39,148 nucleotides of DNA, from positions 1 through 39,148 of the forward strand of contig NZ_JWID01000017.1 in NCBI RefSeq assembly GCF_001466305.1, read 5' to 3'. Below the pieces are notes generated by a model. It did no database searches, had not been told where the DNA came from, and saw nothing but the letters and a program-made list of their open reading frames with translations. The DNA comes from Defluviitalea phaphyphila (GTDB lineage: Bacteria; Bacillota; Clostridia; Lachnospirales; Defluviitaleaceae). The position numbers and the translations under genes were made by a program. Within the stretch, counting starts at the first letter, position 1. Each line of letters begins with the position of its first letter. This document shows positions 23,130 to 32,409 of this stretch, piece by piece.

Positions 23130-23130
<1 letters not shown>
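22402..23130 (-). CDS. Polar amino-acid ABC transporter permease (first)
   Basis: A 242-aa permease of the same family with an EAA loop (EAALSQGFNYWEAMRYIILPQARIVMLPP) and the TLTVSILGLALALILG helix. The frame opens at ATG 23145, only two bases after a GGAG. I prefer ATG 23130, which overlaps the binding-protein stop as TAATG and has GGGGG eight bases upstream inside the last binding-protein codons, giving translational coupling. The C-terminus is extended by a polar tail (about 220-242) that begins after the last helix and is Asn/Glu-rich. Confidence 0.88.
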
Positions 23131-23960
<830 letters not shown>

Positions 23961-24686
23961 TTATCTTAATATTTTACTTAAAAATAATTTTGTTCTTTCA
24001 TGAGTTGGATTTGTAAAAAAATGTTCTGGAGTTCCCTCTTCTATGATTTCTCCTTCATCCATAAAAATAACTCTATCTGCTACTTCACGAGCAAACCCCA
24101 TCTCATGAGTAACTACAACCATGGTTATATTCTCATGTGATAATCCAACCATAACATCTAAAACTTCTTGTATCATCTCTGGGTCTAAGGCCGATGTAGG
24201 TTCATCAAATAGTATTACTTTAGGATGCATATTTAATGCTCTAGCTATAGCAACCCTTTGTTGCTGTCCTCCTGATAACTGTGCTGGATATGCATTAGCC
24301 TTATGTTTTAATCCAACCTTATCAAGATATTCCATAGCAGTTTTTTCTGTTTCACTCTTAGGTATTCCCTGAATCTTTATAGGTGCTAAAGTTAGATTTT
24401 CCAAAACTGTCTTATGGGGATATAAATTAAATCCTTGAAACACCATAGCAACTGATTGCCTTACTTTGGTAATAGGCGCTTTTTTAGCCGTTAAATCTAC
24501 TCCATCAACTATAATTTTTCCTGATGAAGGTTCTTCTAAATAGTTCATACATCTTATCAAAGTACTTTTCCCCGAACCACTAGGGCCTATAACTACTAAC
24601 TTTTCACCTGATTTAACTTCTAAATTTATATTTTTTAGTACATGGAGTTTCCCAAAGTGTTTATTTACATTTTGTAAAGTAATCAA
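23961..24686 (-). CDS. glnQ: Polar amino-acid ABC transporter ATPase
   Basis: A 241-aa ATPase of the GlnQ/HisP type: Walker [15 protein letters not shown]-loop [13 protein letters not shown], signature [10 protein letters not shown], Walker [14 protein letters not shown], switch [13 protein letters not shown]. The frame can be read from TTG 24716, but there the SD AAAAAGGAGG would lie within the coding part. The TTG at 24686 has that SD nine bases upstream and gives the conserved start [17 protein letters not shown], so I use 24686. It leads the operon and is preceded by a hairpin leader. glnQ is a family name here, not proof of glutamine. Confidence 0.9.
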   Translation of the reverse strand: MITLQNVNKHFGKLHVLKNINLEVKSGEKLVVIGPSGSGKSTLIRCMNYLEEPSSGKIIVDGVDLTAKKAPITKVRQSVAMVFQGFNLYPHKTVLENLTLAPIKIQGIPKSETEKTAMEYLDKVGLKHKANAYPAQLSGGQQQRVAIARALNMHPKVILFDEPTSALDPEMIQEVLDVMVGLSHENITMVVVTHEMGFAREVADRVIFMDEGEIIEEGTPEHFFTNPTHERTKLFLSKILR

Positions 24687-24720
24687 TATAGCTACCCTCC
24701 TTTTTATTAGTTTCAATAAA

Positions 24721-24766
24721 TATAAAAAGGAGTCGAATACCTCTAATAAGATAATCCGACTCCTTT
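24721..24766 (-). promoter_or_regulatory. Structured leader (terminator or attenuator) of amino-acid ABC operon
   Basis: On the minus strand AAAGGAGTCGGAT pairs with ATTCGACTCCTTT (one mismatch; core 24757-24766 with 24726-24735), followed by TTTTTAT. It lies between the promoter candidate and the SD. The distal arm, CTCCTTTTT, is also exactly complementary to AAAAAGGAG, which includes the glnQ SD (24697-24705). The leader could thus terminate transcription or hide the SD. No known riboswitch aptamer is recognised in the upstream 40 bases. Confidence 0.6.
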
Positions 24767-24809
24767 GTCTAGCATTAAATATATTTTATTTTATTTAAAA
24801 TTTGCTTAT

Positions 24810-24838
24810 AAAATACCATATTTAATAATATATTTCAA
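24810..24838 (-). promoter_or_regulatory. Possible promoter of amino-acid ABC operon
   Basis: On the minus strand TTGAAA (24838-24833), 17 bases, TATTTT (24815-24810), with TGG directly before the -10 as an extended element. The leader would be about 115 bases. Confidence 0.45.
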
Positions 24839-25010
24839 GTTTCGCAGAAAAAATATTTATAATAACTTTTTTATTTTTTAATATGAACAAAACTTTTATA
24901 TGTTTAAAACTATAAAAGATACATACTTAATCTAAAATTTGGTGCCTTTTATTTTATTTATAATTTTATATATGATGTTTATATAAAATATTATGAATGG
25001 GGGGATTTTT

Positions 25011-27017
25011 TTGGAAAATAATAAAAAATTAATTTTATTTTTCTTAAGTTTTATAATTTTGTTAGCTTTTAATTGTCTAAGTATAGGTGCAAATGCTCAA
25101 TCAATTGAATTATATGAAGAAACAAATTGTAATGATGAACAATTTAAAAATTCTACTCAAACAACTCAAGCTGATGATTGGACTCTAGTATGGGCAGACG
25201 AATTTGACGGAACAGGAGAAAATATAAATGAAAATGGTATTGACTTAAGTAAATGGGGATTTCAAGAAGGAACTGGAGAACAATATGGTCTTGTAGGATG
25301 GGGAAATAATGAACAGCAGTATTATCGCAAAGAAAATGCTTTTATAGAAGATGGTAAACTCATTATAGAAGCAAGAAAAGAAGATTTTAATGGAATGAAT
25401 TATACATCTAGTAGATTATTTACTGCAAATACATTTACAAAAAAATATGGCAGATTTGAAGCAAGAATAAAACTTCCTGAAGGTCAAGGATTTTGGCCAG
25501 CTTTTTGGTTATTACCAAAGGAAGAAGCATACGGTGGATGGGCAGCTTCCGGAGAAATAGATATTATGGAAGTAAAAGGAAGAATTCCTAATGAAGTTAT
25601 GGGAACTATCCATTATGGAGGTTCTTGGCCTAATAATGTATACAATGGAGGTAAATATGTTTTCCCTGATAATCAGGATATAACTGATTTTCACGAATAT
25701 GCTATAGAATGGGAACCTGGAGAAATTCGATGGTATGTAGACGATAACCTATATCTTACATTAAATAATTGGTATAGTGAAAATGAAAACAACGCTGCTA
25801 AATATTCATTCCCAGCACCTTTTAATCAAGAATTTTATATTATTCTTAATCTTGCTATTGGCGGAAACTTTGATGGAGGTCTACTACCACCTGATGATTT
25901 ATTTCCAGCAAGAATGGAAGTAGACTATGTTAGAGTTTATGAACTTACTGGTAGAGAATATAAAAAAACAATAGAACCAACAATTCAAAAAGAAGAATTA
26001 CCAGAAGATAGTAAATTACCTTTAGAAGATGGTAACTGGATATATGATGTAAATTATGAACAATCCTTTACTATTGTTGATGATAATGCCAAACCATTAG
26101 ATGATAAATATTGGAACTTAGTATATGCACCTGAATTTGGAGGAAAAGCTAGTATTTCAGTAGATAAATTAGATAATTCTAATTTTGCTAAAATTGATAT
26201 ACAAAATGGTGGTAATCAAAATTATTCCGTGCAATTAATACAAAATGTAACATTAGGTAAAGGAAGAATATATAAATTAAGTTTTGACGCAAAAGCTTCA
26301 TCTCCTAGGTCTATAAATGTTAAACTAGGGTCTGGAGCAGATAGAGGTTGGATGTTATATTCTAAAGATAAAAAAATATCATTAACTGATGAACTTAAAA
26401 CCTATGAATTAATTTTTATGATGGATAAAGATACTGATACAAAAGCTAGACTTGAATTTAATCTTGGCTTAGATACAAATTCAGTTTGGATTGGAAATGT
26501 TAATTTAAAAGAAGTAGATTATTTATTTGATGAAGAAGCCTTAAAAGAACCTTTACCAGATGGAAATCACATTTATAATGGTACTTTTGACCAAGGATAT
26601 ATTCACAGTATGACCTTCTGGGATTTTATATCAAATAATTCAAAGGCTAATGCTAGTGTAGATGATGATTATAAATTAAAAGTATCAATTGAAAATACAG
26701 GTAATAATCCTGATAGTATCAAAATGATACAAAAAGGAATAGAATTAAAAAATGATATCGAGTACAAAGTTATATTTGATGCATACTCAACTATTGACAG
26801 ACCTATAAAAATTGAAATAGAAAATTCTAATTCTGATAAATATTTGGATGAAATAGTAAACTTATCTCAACAAATTAAAACATATGAACTTACATTTACA
26901 ATGCCTAAAGACGATATAGTAACTTTTGAATTTTTAATGGGTAAATTTGCAGAAATCACTGATACTAAACCTCACGATATCTATATAGATAATGTAAAAT
27001 TAATCAAAATCAACTAA
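25011..27017 (+). CDS. Secreted GH16 beta-glucanase with two carbohydrate-binding modules
   Basis: A 668-aa exported enzyme likely to cut beta-1,3 or mixed-linkage beta-glucans (laminarinase/lichenase type). A signal peptide (NNKKLILFFLSFIILLAF, ending near GANAQS) precedes a GH16 domain (about 55-312). Its catalytic motif GEIDIMEVKG gives nucleophile Glu182 and acid/base Glu187 with Asp184 between. Two similar beta-sandwich modules follow (about 340-505 and 518-668), of CBM4_9 type: each has an opening NG-x-F/Y-x-Q sequence and a Y-x-x-x-FDA(K/Y)(A/S)S-x-x-R strand. The ATG at 24993 has no SD; the TTG at 25011 has GGGGGG six bases upstream and is preferred. No partner glycan genes are nearby. 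Confidence 0.9.
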   Translation: MENNKKLILFFLSFIILLAFNCLSIGANAQSIELYEETNCNDEQFKNSTQTTQADDWTLVWADEFDGTGENINENGIDLSKWGFQEGTGEQYGLVGWGNNEQQYYRKENAFIEDGKLIIEARKEDFNGMNYTSSRLFTANTFTKKYGRFEARIKLPEGQGFWPAFWLLPKEEAYGGWAASGEIDIMEVKGRIPNEVMGTIHYGGSWPNNVYNGGKYVFPDNQDITDFHEYAIEWEPGEIRWYVDDNLYLTLNNWYSENENNAAKYSFPAPFNQEFYIILNLAIGGNFDGGLLPPDDLFPARMEVDYVRVYELTGREYKKTIEPTIQKEELPEDSKLPLEDGNWIYDVNYEQSFTIVDDNAKPLDDKYWNLVYAPEFGGKASISVDKLDNSNFAKIDIQNGGNQNYSVQLIQNVTLGKGRIYKLSFDAKASSPRSINVKLGSGADRGWMLYSKDKKISLTDELKTYELIFMMDKDTDTKARLEFNLGLDTNSVWIGNVNLKEVDYLFDEEALKEPLPDGNHIYNGTFDQGYIHSMTFWDFISNNSKANASVDDDYKLKVSIENTGNNPDSIKMIQKGIELKNDIEYKVIFDAYSTIDRPIKIEIENSNSDKYLDEIVNLSQQIKTYELTFTMPKDDIVTFEFLMGKFAEITDTKPHDIYIDNVKLIKIN

Positions 27018-27099
27018 TTTTTAAAAGTCCTTTTTGCTTGAATTAATTATAATTAAATGCTAATCTAAAGGTATTAAATCTATCCTAGGAGGACTTATT

Positions 27100-27186
27100 T
27101 TGAAAAAAGTAATTGCTATTAATAGCAGCATTAGTAGATTATTTTATAAAATGCTTTATAAAAAAGTCGTTCCCGTACAACATTAA
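27100..27186 (+). CDS. 28-aa ORF, possible remnant of an NADPH-dependent FMN reductase-type gene
   Basis: A TTG start with a perfect AGGAGG SD seven bases upstream opens a 28-codon frame. The beginning, KKVIAINSS, resembles the first strand and phosphate loop of flavodoxin-like NAD(P)H-dependent oxidoreductases, but the frame ends soon after in a basic stretch. It is either a decayed 5' end or a genuine small peptide. A strong terminator follows within 11 bases, so it may be a complete small unit. Confidence 0.35.
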   Translation: MKKVIAINSSISRLFYKMLYKKVVPVQH

Positions 27187-27196
27187 TATACAAAGC

Positions 27197-27240
27197 AATG
27201 GGCTGTCTCAGAATGATTTTTGAGATAGCCCATTTATTTT
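27197..27240. terminator. Bidirectional terminator before J-TPR gene
   Basis: A 14-bp stem (AATGGGCTGTCTCA, 27197-27210, with 27221-27234, one G-U pair) with a 10-base loop, followed by TATTTT. It lies between the tiny ORF and the converging J-domain gene. Confidence 0.82.
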
Positions 27241-30200
27241 ACATAAATCTCAATATAATTTTTATAAGCCTAAATAATAACACAAAACCAACACCGCCAA
27301 ATATTTCTCCTTTATGTAAATTAAATAATGCACCTATTTTAGCTCCTCTAAATATTTTTTTCCTATCAGGATTTTCTTTTCTAATTTCATCTATTAGGTC
27401 TAAAACTTTTTTATATTGTTTTTTAGCCTTTAAACATTTTATTTTAAATATCATAAATATCTCAGACTGCTTAGTTACTTTCATTTTATTTAATTCTAAT
27501 TGTCTATCACAAATTTTTTCTGCTTCATCCATTTTATTCAAATTGTAAAATATTAAAACTTGATTTCGATGTAAAAAAAACATATTAGGGTCTAATTCTA
27601 ATCCTTTTTCTATATATTTATTAGCTTCTTCATAATTTTTAAGCTTAGAAAGTGCAACACCTAAATCATTATAATAATACGCCTCTTTAGGGTTATGCTC
27701 AATAGCTTTTTTGTATGTATTAACTGCTTCTTCATATTGCTTACTCTTTAGTAAACACCATGCTTTTAATGCATAAAACTTATCTAAATAATTTTCTTTT
27801 TTAACTCGTTTTGAATTTATTGGGTTTTGTATTTCCTCTAACACTTTTTTATATTTTCGTGCACTGACTAAAAACTGATATTTAAAAAATAACATCTCAG
27901 GGTCTTCACTATCTATTTCTAATCCTTTTTGTAACAATTTTTTTGCTTCATATGTTTTACCTAAATTAATTAAAGCTTTTACTTTCTTTCCATATGCTTT
28001 TGCTGAATTCGTATCTATTTCTAAGGCTTTATCACATTCTTCCATAGCTTTTTCATATTCTTCAAGCTCTATTAATGCATCGCTCTTTGATATATATGCA
28101 TCTACCATAACAGAATCTCTATCTATAGCCTTATCAAAATATTCTATAGCTTCTTCGTATTTTTGTAATTTTTTCAACTCTTCTCCTAGCAAATAGTAAT
28201 ATGATGCCTTTTTTTCATTTTGTGGCTTATATTCTATAGCTTTTTTATATGCTGCAATAGAATCTTCAATTTTTCCTAAACAAGATAAAATTTTCCCCTT
28301 TAACTCATAAAATTCATCTAACATGCTATTATAATTAATATTCATTGCTTTTTCTAATTCTTTTAAAGCTTCTTCCTCTTCATCTTGTTGATATAAAGTT
28401 AATGCTTTATAATAATATGCTTTTATAAATCTTTTATCTTTTTCTATAGACTGTTCAAAATAATATAATGCTTCTTTATAATTCCCTTCACTATAATAAC
28501 ATAATCCTTTTAAAAAATAAGCAAGTTGATTATTATTATCCTTTTCTAAAGCTCTATCACAATATTGTAAAGCTTTTTTATATTCGTCCTTTTTATATGA
28601 AATATTTGCTCTTTCACACTCTAAGTTTGCATCACTTAATCCTAATTCTATAGCTTCTTTATATACATTAAGAGCATTCTCATATTGATTTACCTTAGAA
28701 AAAAGTTTCATTTTTATAACATATATATCAGACACATAAGGATACAACTCAAGCCCTTTATCACAATTTATTAAACATTCTTCATATAATCCTAAACCTA
28801 ATAAAGCTTCTGCTTTATTTTTGTATGGAAGAACATTATTAGAATTAAGTTCTAAAGCCTTATTAGCACAATCAAGAGCTTCACTATATCTTCCTAATTT
28901 ATTTAATATATACGCTTTATTGTTATAAACTATAAATTCATCATCTTTTATTTGTATAGCTTTATCATAGTAAGAAAGCGCTTCTTCATATTTACCAAGT
29001 TCTTTTGCAATATATCCTTTATAAAAATTAAGATCATAATCTTCTGGAAATAACTCTAAACCTTCCAAAATCATTGAATAAGCTAATTCTTTTTTATCTA
29101 ATTCTGATAATACTTTACAAAGTAATACATATATCTTACTATCCTTTTTATTAGTTTCTTGTAACTTTTTTAAAACCTCGTAACTTTCTTCATATTTATT
29201 TGTTTTAAAATACATTTCTGCCAATTTATATTGAAAATCTAAGTCATCAGAATTTTCTTCTGCCTTATTAAGAAGTTCTTCTAAAAAGAAATTATACGCA
29301 GAATAAAGTGATACAAAAACCTCTCTACTATATGGCAACTTTTCTCTTAATTTTGTCAAATACTCAATAGCTTCTTCATATTTCTCAAGACTCATACAAC
29401 ACTTACCTAAATTAAATAATAATTCTATAACTTCTGAGTCTATTGAACTAGCCTTTTTATAATCATTATAAGCTTCATTAAGTTTTCCTATCTTCAAAAA
29501 CAAATTTCCTCTAAATAAATATCCATCAAAACTATTTTCATCATCTTCTATAACTTGGGTAAACAAATCCTTTGCTTTATCTACTTTACCATTTTCCATG
29601 AAATATCTACCAATTAAAATCAATAAATTTGGGTGATCGGGACAAAGTTTTTTAGCTTCATCAATATATAACTTAGCATTATACATATCACTATCATCTA
29701 ATGCACTTCGTCCATTATGATAACTTTTAATAAAATCATCTTGCTTATTATCCGCACAATTTAATAGATATTTATAGTTAAAAGTATCTTTTTGTTCCGA
29801 TTTATATAAAATAAAATCAATAAATTTTTCAGGAAAATTTTTATATAATTCCTCTTTTATTTCACTCCAAAGAAAATAAGTATTAAAAGCTTTCCATACT
29901 TCATGGGGCAGATTATAGTGTTCCATAAGAAATTCTAATATTCTAAATTTTACTTCCTCACTAGTATCTATATTATAACAAACATCTTCTTCTAATAATC
30001 TTTCCCATGTACTAACATCTATTCTTTTTGCATAATTATTATAATTCTCTTCAAACTGCTTCATAAATTTGTCTACTGGTGATAGTGTGTTATCTTCTTG
30101 ACTTTCTTGTGCTTTTTTTATAGCCTCTTCATAAGCCTTTCTTAAAATTTGAAATCCTTCTTGATCCTTTTCTGGCGAACATTCCTTAAGCTTTTTTGCA

Positions 30201-30265
30201 TAAGCTCTTTTTATTTCTTTTAAATCTTTTGTAGGATCAATATTTAAAACTTCAAAACAATCCAT
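27239..30265 (-). CDS. J-domain protein with a very long TPR array (DjlB/DjlC-like N-terminus)
   Basis: A 1008-aa protein. Residues 1-50 are a J-like domain (MDCFEVLNIDPTKDLKEIKRAYAKKLKE, then GFQILRKAYEEA), and residues 64-155 (DKFMKQFEENYNNYAKRIDVSTWERLL, LMEHYNLPHEVWKAF) match the conserved middle of DjlB/DjlC. These are the J partners of HscC, whose gene lies one base upstream here. The HPD triad that activates Hsp70 is replaced by Ser-Pro-Glu at 30-32. From about 185 to 960 come roughly twenty TPR units (YEEALSYYDKAIQIKDD style), far more than in DjlB/C. The end (about 986-1008) is a hydrophobic segment that could anchor the protein to the membrane. Coupled to hscC by a 1-base gap. Confidence 0.8.
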   Translation of the reverse strand: MDCFEVLNIDPTKDLKEIKRAYAKKLKECSPEKDQEGFQILRKAYEEAIKKAQESQEDNTLSPVDKFMKQFEENYNNYAKRIDVSTWERLLEEDVCYNIDTSEEVKFRILEFLMEHYNLPHEVWKAFNTYFLWSEIKEELYKNFPEKFIDFILYKSEQKDTFNYKYLLNCADNKQDDFIKSYHNGRSALDDSDMYNAKLYIDEAKKLCPDHPNLLILIGRYFMENGKVDKAKDLFTQVIEDDENSFDGYLFRGNLFLKIGKLNEAYNDYKKASSIDSEVIELLFNLGKCCMSLEKYEEAIEYLTKLREKLPYSREVFVSLYSAYNFFLEELLNKAEENSDDLDFQYKLAEMYFKTNKYEESYEVLKKLQETNKKDSKIYVLLCKVLSELDKKELAYSMILEGLELFPEDYDLNFYKGYIAKELGKYEEALSYYDKAIQIKDDEFIVYNNKAYILNKLGRYSEALDCANKALELNSNNVLPYKNKAEALLGLGLYEECLINCDKGLELYPYVSDIYVIKMKLFSKVNQYENALNVYKEAIELGLSDANLECERANISYKKDEYKKALQYCDRALEKDNNNQLAYFLKGLCYYSEGNYKEALYYFEQSIEKDKRFIKAYYYKALTLYQQDEEEEALKELEKAMNINYNSMLDEFYELKGKILSCLGKIEDSIAAYKKAIEYKPQNEKKASYYYLLGEELKKLQKYEEAIEYFDKAIDRDSVMVDAYISKSDALIELEEYEKAMEECDKALEIDTNSAKAYGKKVKALINLGKTYEAKKLLQKGLEIDSEDPEMLFFKYQFLVSARKYKKVLEEIQNPINSKRVKKENYLDKFYALKAWCLLKSKQYEEAVNTYKKAIEHNPKEAYYYNDLGVALSKLKNYEEANKYIEKGLELDPNMFFLHRNQVLIFYNLNKMDEAEKICDRQLELNKMKVTKQSEIFMIFKIKCLKAKKQYKKVLDLIDEIRKENPDRKKIFRGAKIGALFNLHKGEIFGGVGFVLLFRLIKIILRFM

Positions 30266-30266
30266 A

Positions 30267-31967
30267 CTAAAATTCTCCTTTTATATCAATAGAATCAAAT
30301 GTTTGTTTAACTAATTCTCTAGTTTTTTGTATTAATCTAGGATCTTGTTTATCTAAAACATCCTCAAACTCCCTTAAAATTTCCCCTATTTGTTTTCTGA
30401 TTTCTCCAGTATTTTCTTCATATAGCCTTTCTCCTCTAGCTATAAGAAGTTTATTTTCCTGCTGATCTCTAGGATGTATCTTTAAATGAGCTAATTTTTC
30501 AATACAACTTGCAATTTCTTCTTTACTCATATGATTAGGCTCATTTTCAATAATAGTTCTTTTCTTTAATCCCGTAGATACCACTGTAACTTCTACTTCT
30601 AATATTCCATTAACATCATATGTAAACCTTACATCTATAGCTTCTTCTCCTGCTGGTTTTGGTGGAACAGGAACATTTATCTCTCCAAGATAGATATTAT
30701 CCTTAGATAACCTAGCCTCTCCTTGTAATATATCTACATTTATACTGCTTTGATTATCATATGTAGTACATAACCTTTCCACCCTACTAACAGGAATAAT
30801 AGTGTTTCTCTCAATTATTGGGAAAAAATGTCCCGGCTCATAATACCCTTGAGCTCTTCTAACTGAAACACTTGTCCCTAGAGTATATGGGCAAACATCA
30901 GTTAATATAACTTCATCAATTTGAGCATTTTTCCCTTTAAGAGCACCTTGCACTCCTGCTCCAAGGGCAACTACTTCATCAGGATTAATATTTACATAAG
31001 CAAGTCTTCCAAATAATTTACTTACAAAAGAACGAATAAGTGTAGATTTAGTAGCTCCACCTACTAAAATAATATGTTTTATATCCCCTATTTTTAAAGA
31101 GGCATCCTTTAAAGCTCTTTCTACTGGTTCTCTTAATCTTGCAAGCAAATGTTTTGTAGCTTTTTCATATTCTTCTATATCTACATCTAAAGATAAATCT
31201 GAACCATTAATTTTAGATGTAATCGTTACAACTTTATTATTGTTAAATTCTCTTTTTGCTATTTCTGCTTGCTTTCTTAACATAGAATATTCTTTCTTAT
31301 CTAAATCCTTTACCGAAAGATTATGATGTTTTAGAAATAAAGAAACTAATACTTGTGTAAAATCTTCTCCTCCTAAATAATTATCACCTGCTACTGCTCT
31401 AACTTCCATTACATTATCAAATAACTCTAATATAGAAACATCAAAAGTTCCTCCACCTAAATCAAATACTAAAATTTTTGTATCTTCATCCTTTAGATGA
31501 AGTCCATAAGCAAGAGCTGCCGCTGTTGGCTCACTTATTAATCTCTCAACCTTTAATCCTACCATTTCCCCCGCTCTTTTAGTTGCTTTTCTCTGGGCAT
31601 CACTAAAATATGCAGGAACACTAATTACAGCCTCATTTACAGTAGTTCCTAAATAATGCTCTGCATCTTCTTTTAAAGACTTTATAATAAGTGCTGATAA
31701 TTCTTCTGGTAAAAATTCCTTTTCGCCTAATTTATATATTTTTTTAGTCCCCATATTTCTTTTAAATACTGAAGCTGTTAATTCTGGGTGGGTAATCTGC
31801 CTTTCTTTAGCAATCTTACCTACTAAAACTTCCCCATTTTCATCAATACTTACTACCGAAGGAGTAAGATTTTCTCCTAAAGAATTAGGAATTATTTTAG
31901 CACCATCTTCCGTCCAGTAAGACACTAAACTATTAGTTGTACCTAAATCAATCCCTATTATAGCCAT
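30267..31967 (-). CDS. hscC: HscC-type Hsp70 chaperone
   Basis: A 566-aa Hsp70. The nucleotide-binding domain has IGIDLGTTNSLVSYW (4-18), the VPAYFSDAQRKATKRAGEMVGLKVERLISEPTAAALAYG block, the phosphate loop VFDLGGGTFDVSILE and the adenosine motif VGGATKSTLIR. The substrate domain follows from about 385 (DVCPYTLGTSVSVRR), but the C-terminal lid is short and there is no EEVD-like tail. Length and the VCPYTLG motif fit HscC (about 556 aa) rather than DnaK (about 610 aa). The ATG is preceded by GGGGGAAA. No grpE or dnaJ is adjacent; the partner is the J-TPR gene downstream. Confidence 0.88.
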   Translation of the reverse strand: MAIIGIDLGTTNSLVSYWTEDGAKIIPNSLGENLTPSVVSIDENGEVLVGKIAKERQITHPELTASVFKRNMGTKKIYKLGEKEFLPEELSALIIKSLKEDAEHYLGTTVNEAVISVPAYFSDAQRKATKRAGEMVGLKVERLISEPTAAALAYGLHLKDEDTKILVFDLGGGTFDVSILELFDNVMEVRAVAGDNYLGGEDFTQVLVSLFLKHHNLSVKDLDKKEYSMLRKQAEIAKREFNNNKVVTITSKINGSDLSLDVDIEEYEKATKHLLARLREPVERALKDASLKIGDIKHIILVGGATKSTLIRSFVSKLFGRLAYVNINPDEVVALGAGVQGALKGKNAQIDEVILTDVCPYTLGTSVSVRRAQGYYEPGHFFPIIERNTIIPVSRVERLCTTYDNQSSINVDILQGEARLSKDNIYLGEINVPVPPKPAGEEAIDVRFTYDVNGILEVEVTVVSTGLKKRTIIENEPNHMSKEEIASCIEKLAHLKIHPRDQQENKLLIARGERLYEENTGEIRKQIGEILREFEDVLDKQDPRLIQKTRELVKQTFDSIDIKGEF

Positions 31968-31993
31968 TATATTTCCCCCATTAATTTTATATA

Positions 31994-32023
31994 ATTATAA
32001 ATTTTTTTATAATCTAATAACAA
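31994..32023 (-). promoter_or_regulatory. Possible promoter of hscC operon
   Basis: On the minus strand TTGTTA (32023-32018), 18 bases, TATAAT (31999-31994). The surroundings are so AT-rich that this could be chance. Confidence 0.35.
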
Positions 32024-32303
32024 AATATATATTTATAAAAATTATCTCAAATTTAAATTTAAAATGCAAATAAACATATTTTTTACAAATTATTGTTTTA
32101 AATATGATACTATAATTAGAAAATTTAATCAATAATAAAAATAATTAATAATATACATATACTGATTGTTAATATTAAGTCGATTTTCTATTTTACAAAT
32201 AAGTCGTTATTTAATAACAGTTTACAATTTTATATATTATAAAATCGACAAATTTTCATTAAAACATAAGAATACACTAATTAAATTTGTTTAAAAATAT
32301 TCC
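32024..32303. other. Gene-free AT-rich stretch with an inverted repeat
   Basis: No frame with an SD is seen. GTCGATTTT (32179-32187) recurs inverted at 32241-32249, enclosing a smaller hairpin GTTATTTAATAAC near 32206. It could form an RNA structure or be a binding region; nothing identifies it. Confidence 0.4.
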
Positions 32304-32333
32304 TTGACATTTATATAAAATTAATATTATAGT
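32304..32333 (+). promoter_or_regulatory. Promoter of MarR-ABC exporter operon
   Basis: TTGACA (32304-32309), 18 bases, TATAGT (32328-32333). The start should fall near 32340, inside the palindromic and repeat region that follows. Confidence 0.75.
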
Positions 32334-32338
32334 ATTAA

Positions 32339-32378
32339 TAGTTAACTAGCTAATAATTAATATGCTAATAATTAATAT
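32339..32378 (+). promoter_or_regulatory. Likely MarR operator: palindrome plus tandem repeat
   Basis: TAGTTAACTA (32339-32348) is a perfect 10-bp palindrome just after the -10. It is followed by two exact tandem copies of a 15-base unit GCTAATAATTAATAT (32349-32363 and 32364-32378). The position between promoter and marR start fits autoregulation by the encoded MarR protein. Confidence 0.6.
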
Positions 32379-32409
32379 GATAACTTAATATCGGTAAGGG
32401 GGTGTAAAA

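Noticed and set aside
24993-25010. ATG upstream of the GH16 gene as the start
   Set aside because: It has no SD, and the GGGGGG in its third and fourth codons is ideally spaced to the TTG at 25011, where the signal peptide begins.
27198-27548. Plus-strand frame starting in the terminator and running opposite the J-TPR gene
   Set aside because: It overlaps a clear gene, has no SD and contains a terminator at its start.
32284-32297. 13-base match to the recombinase inverted repeat (AATTTGTTTAAAA) upstream of marR
   Set aside because: The match is only A/T-rich core sequence, lacks the TTACAT end and is expected by chance in such DNA.
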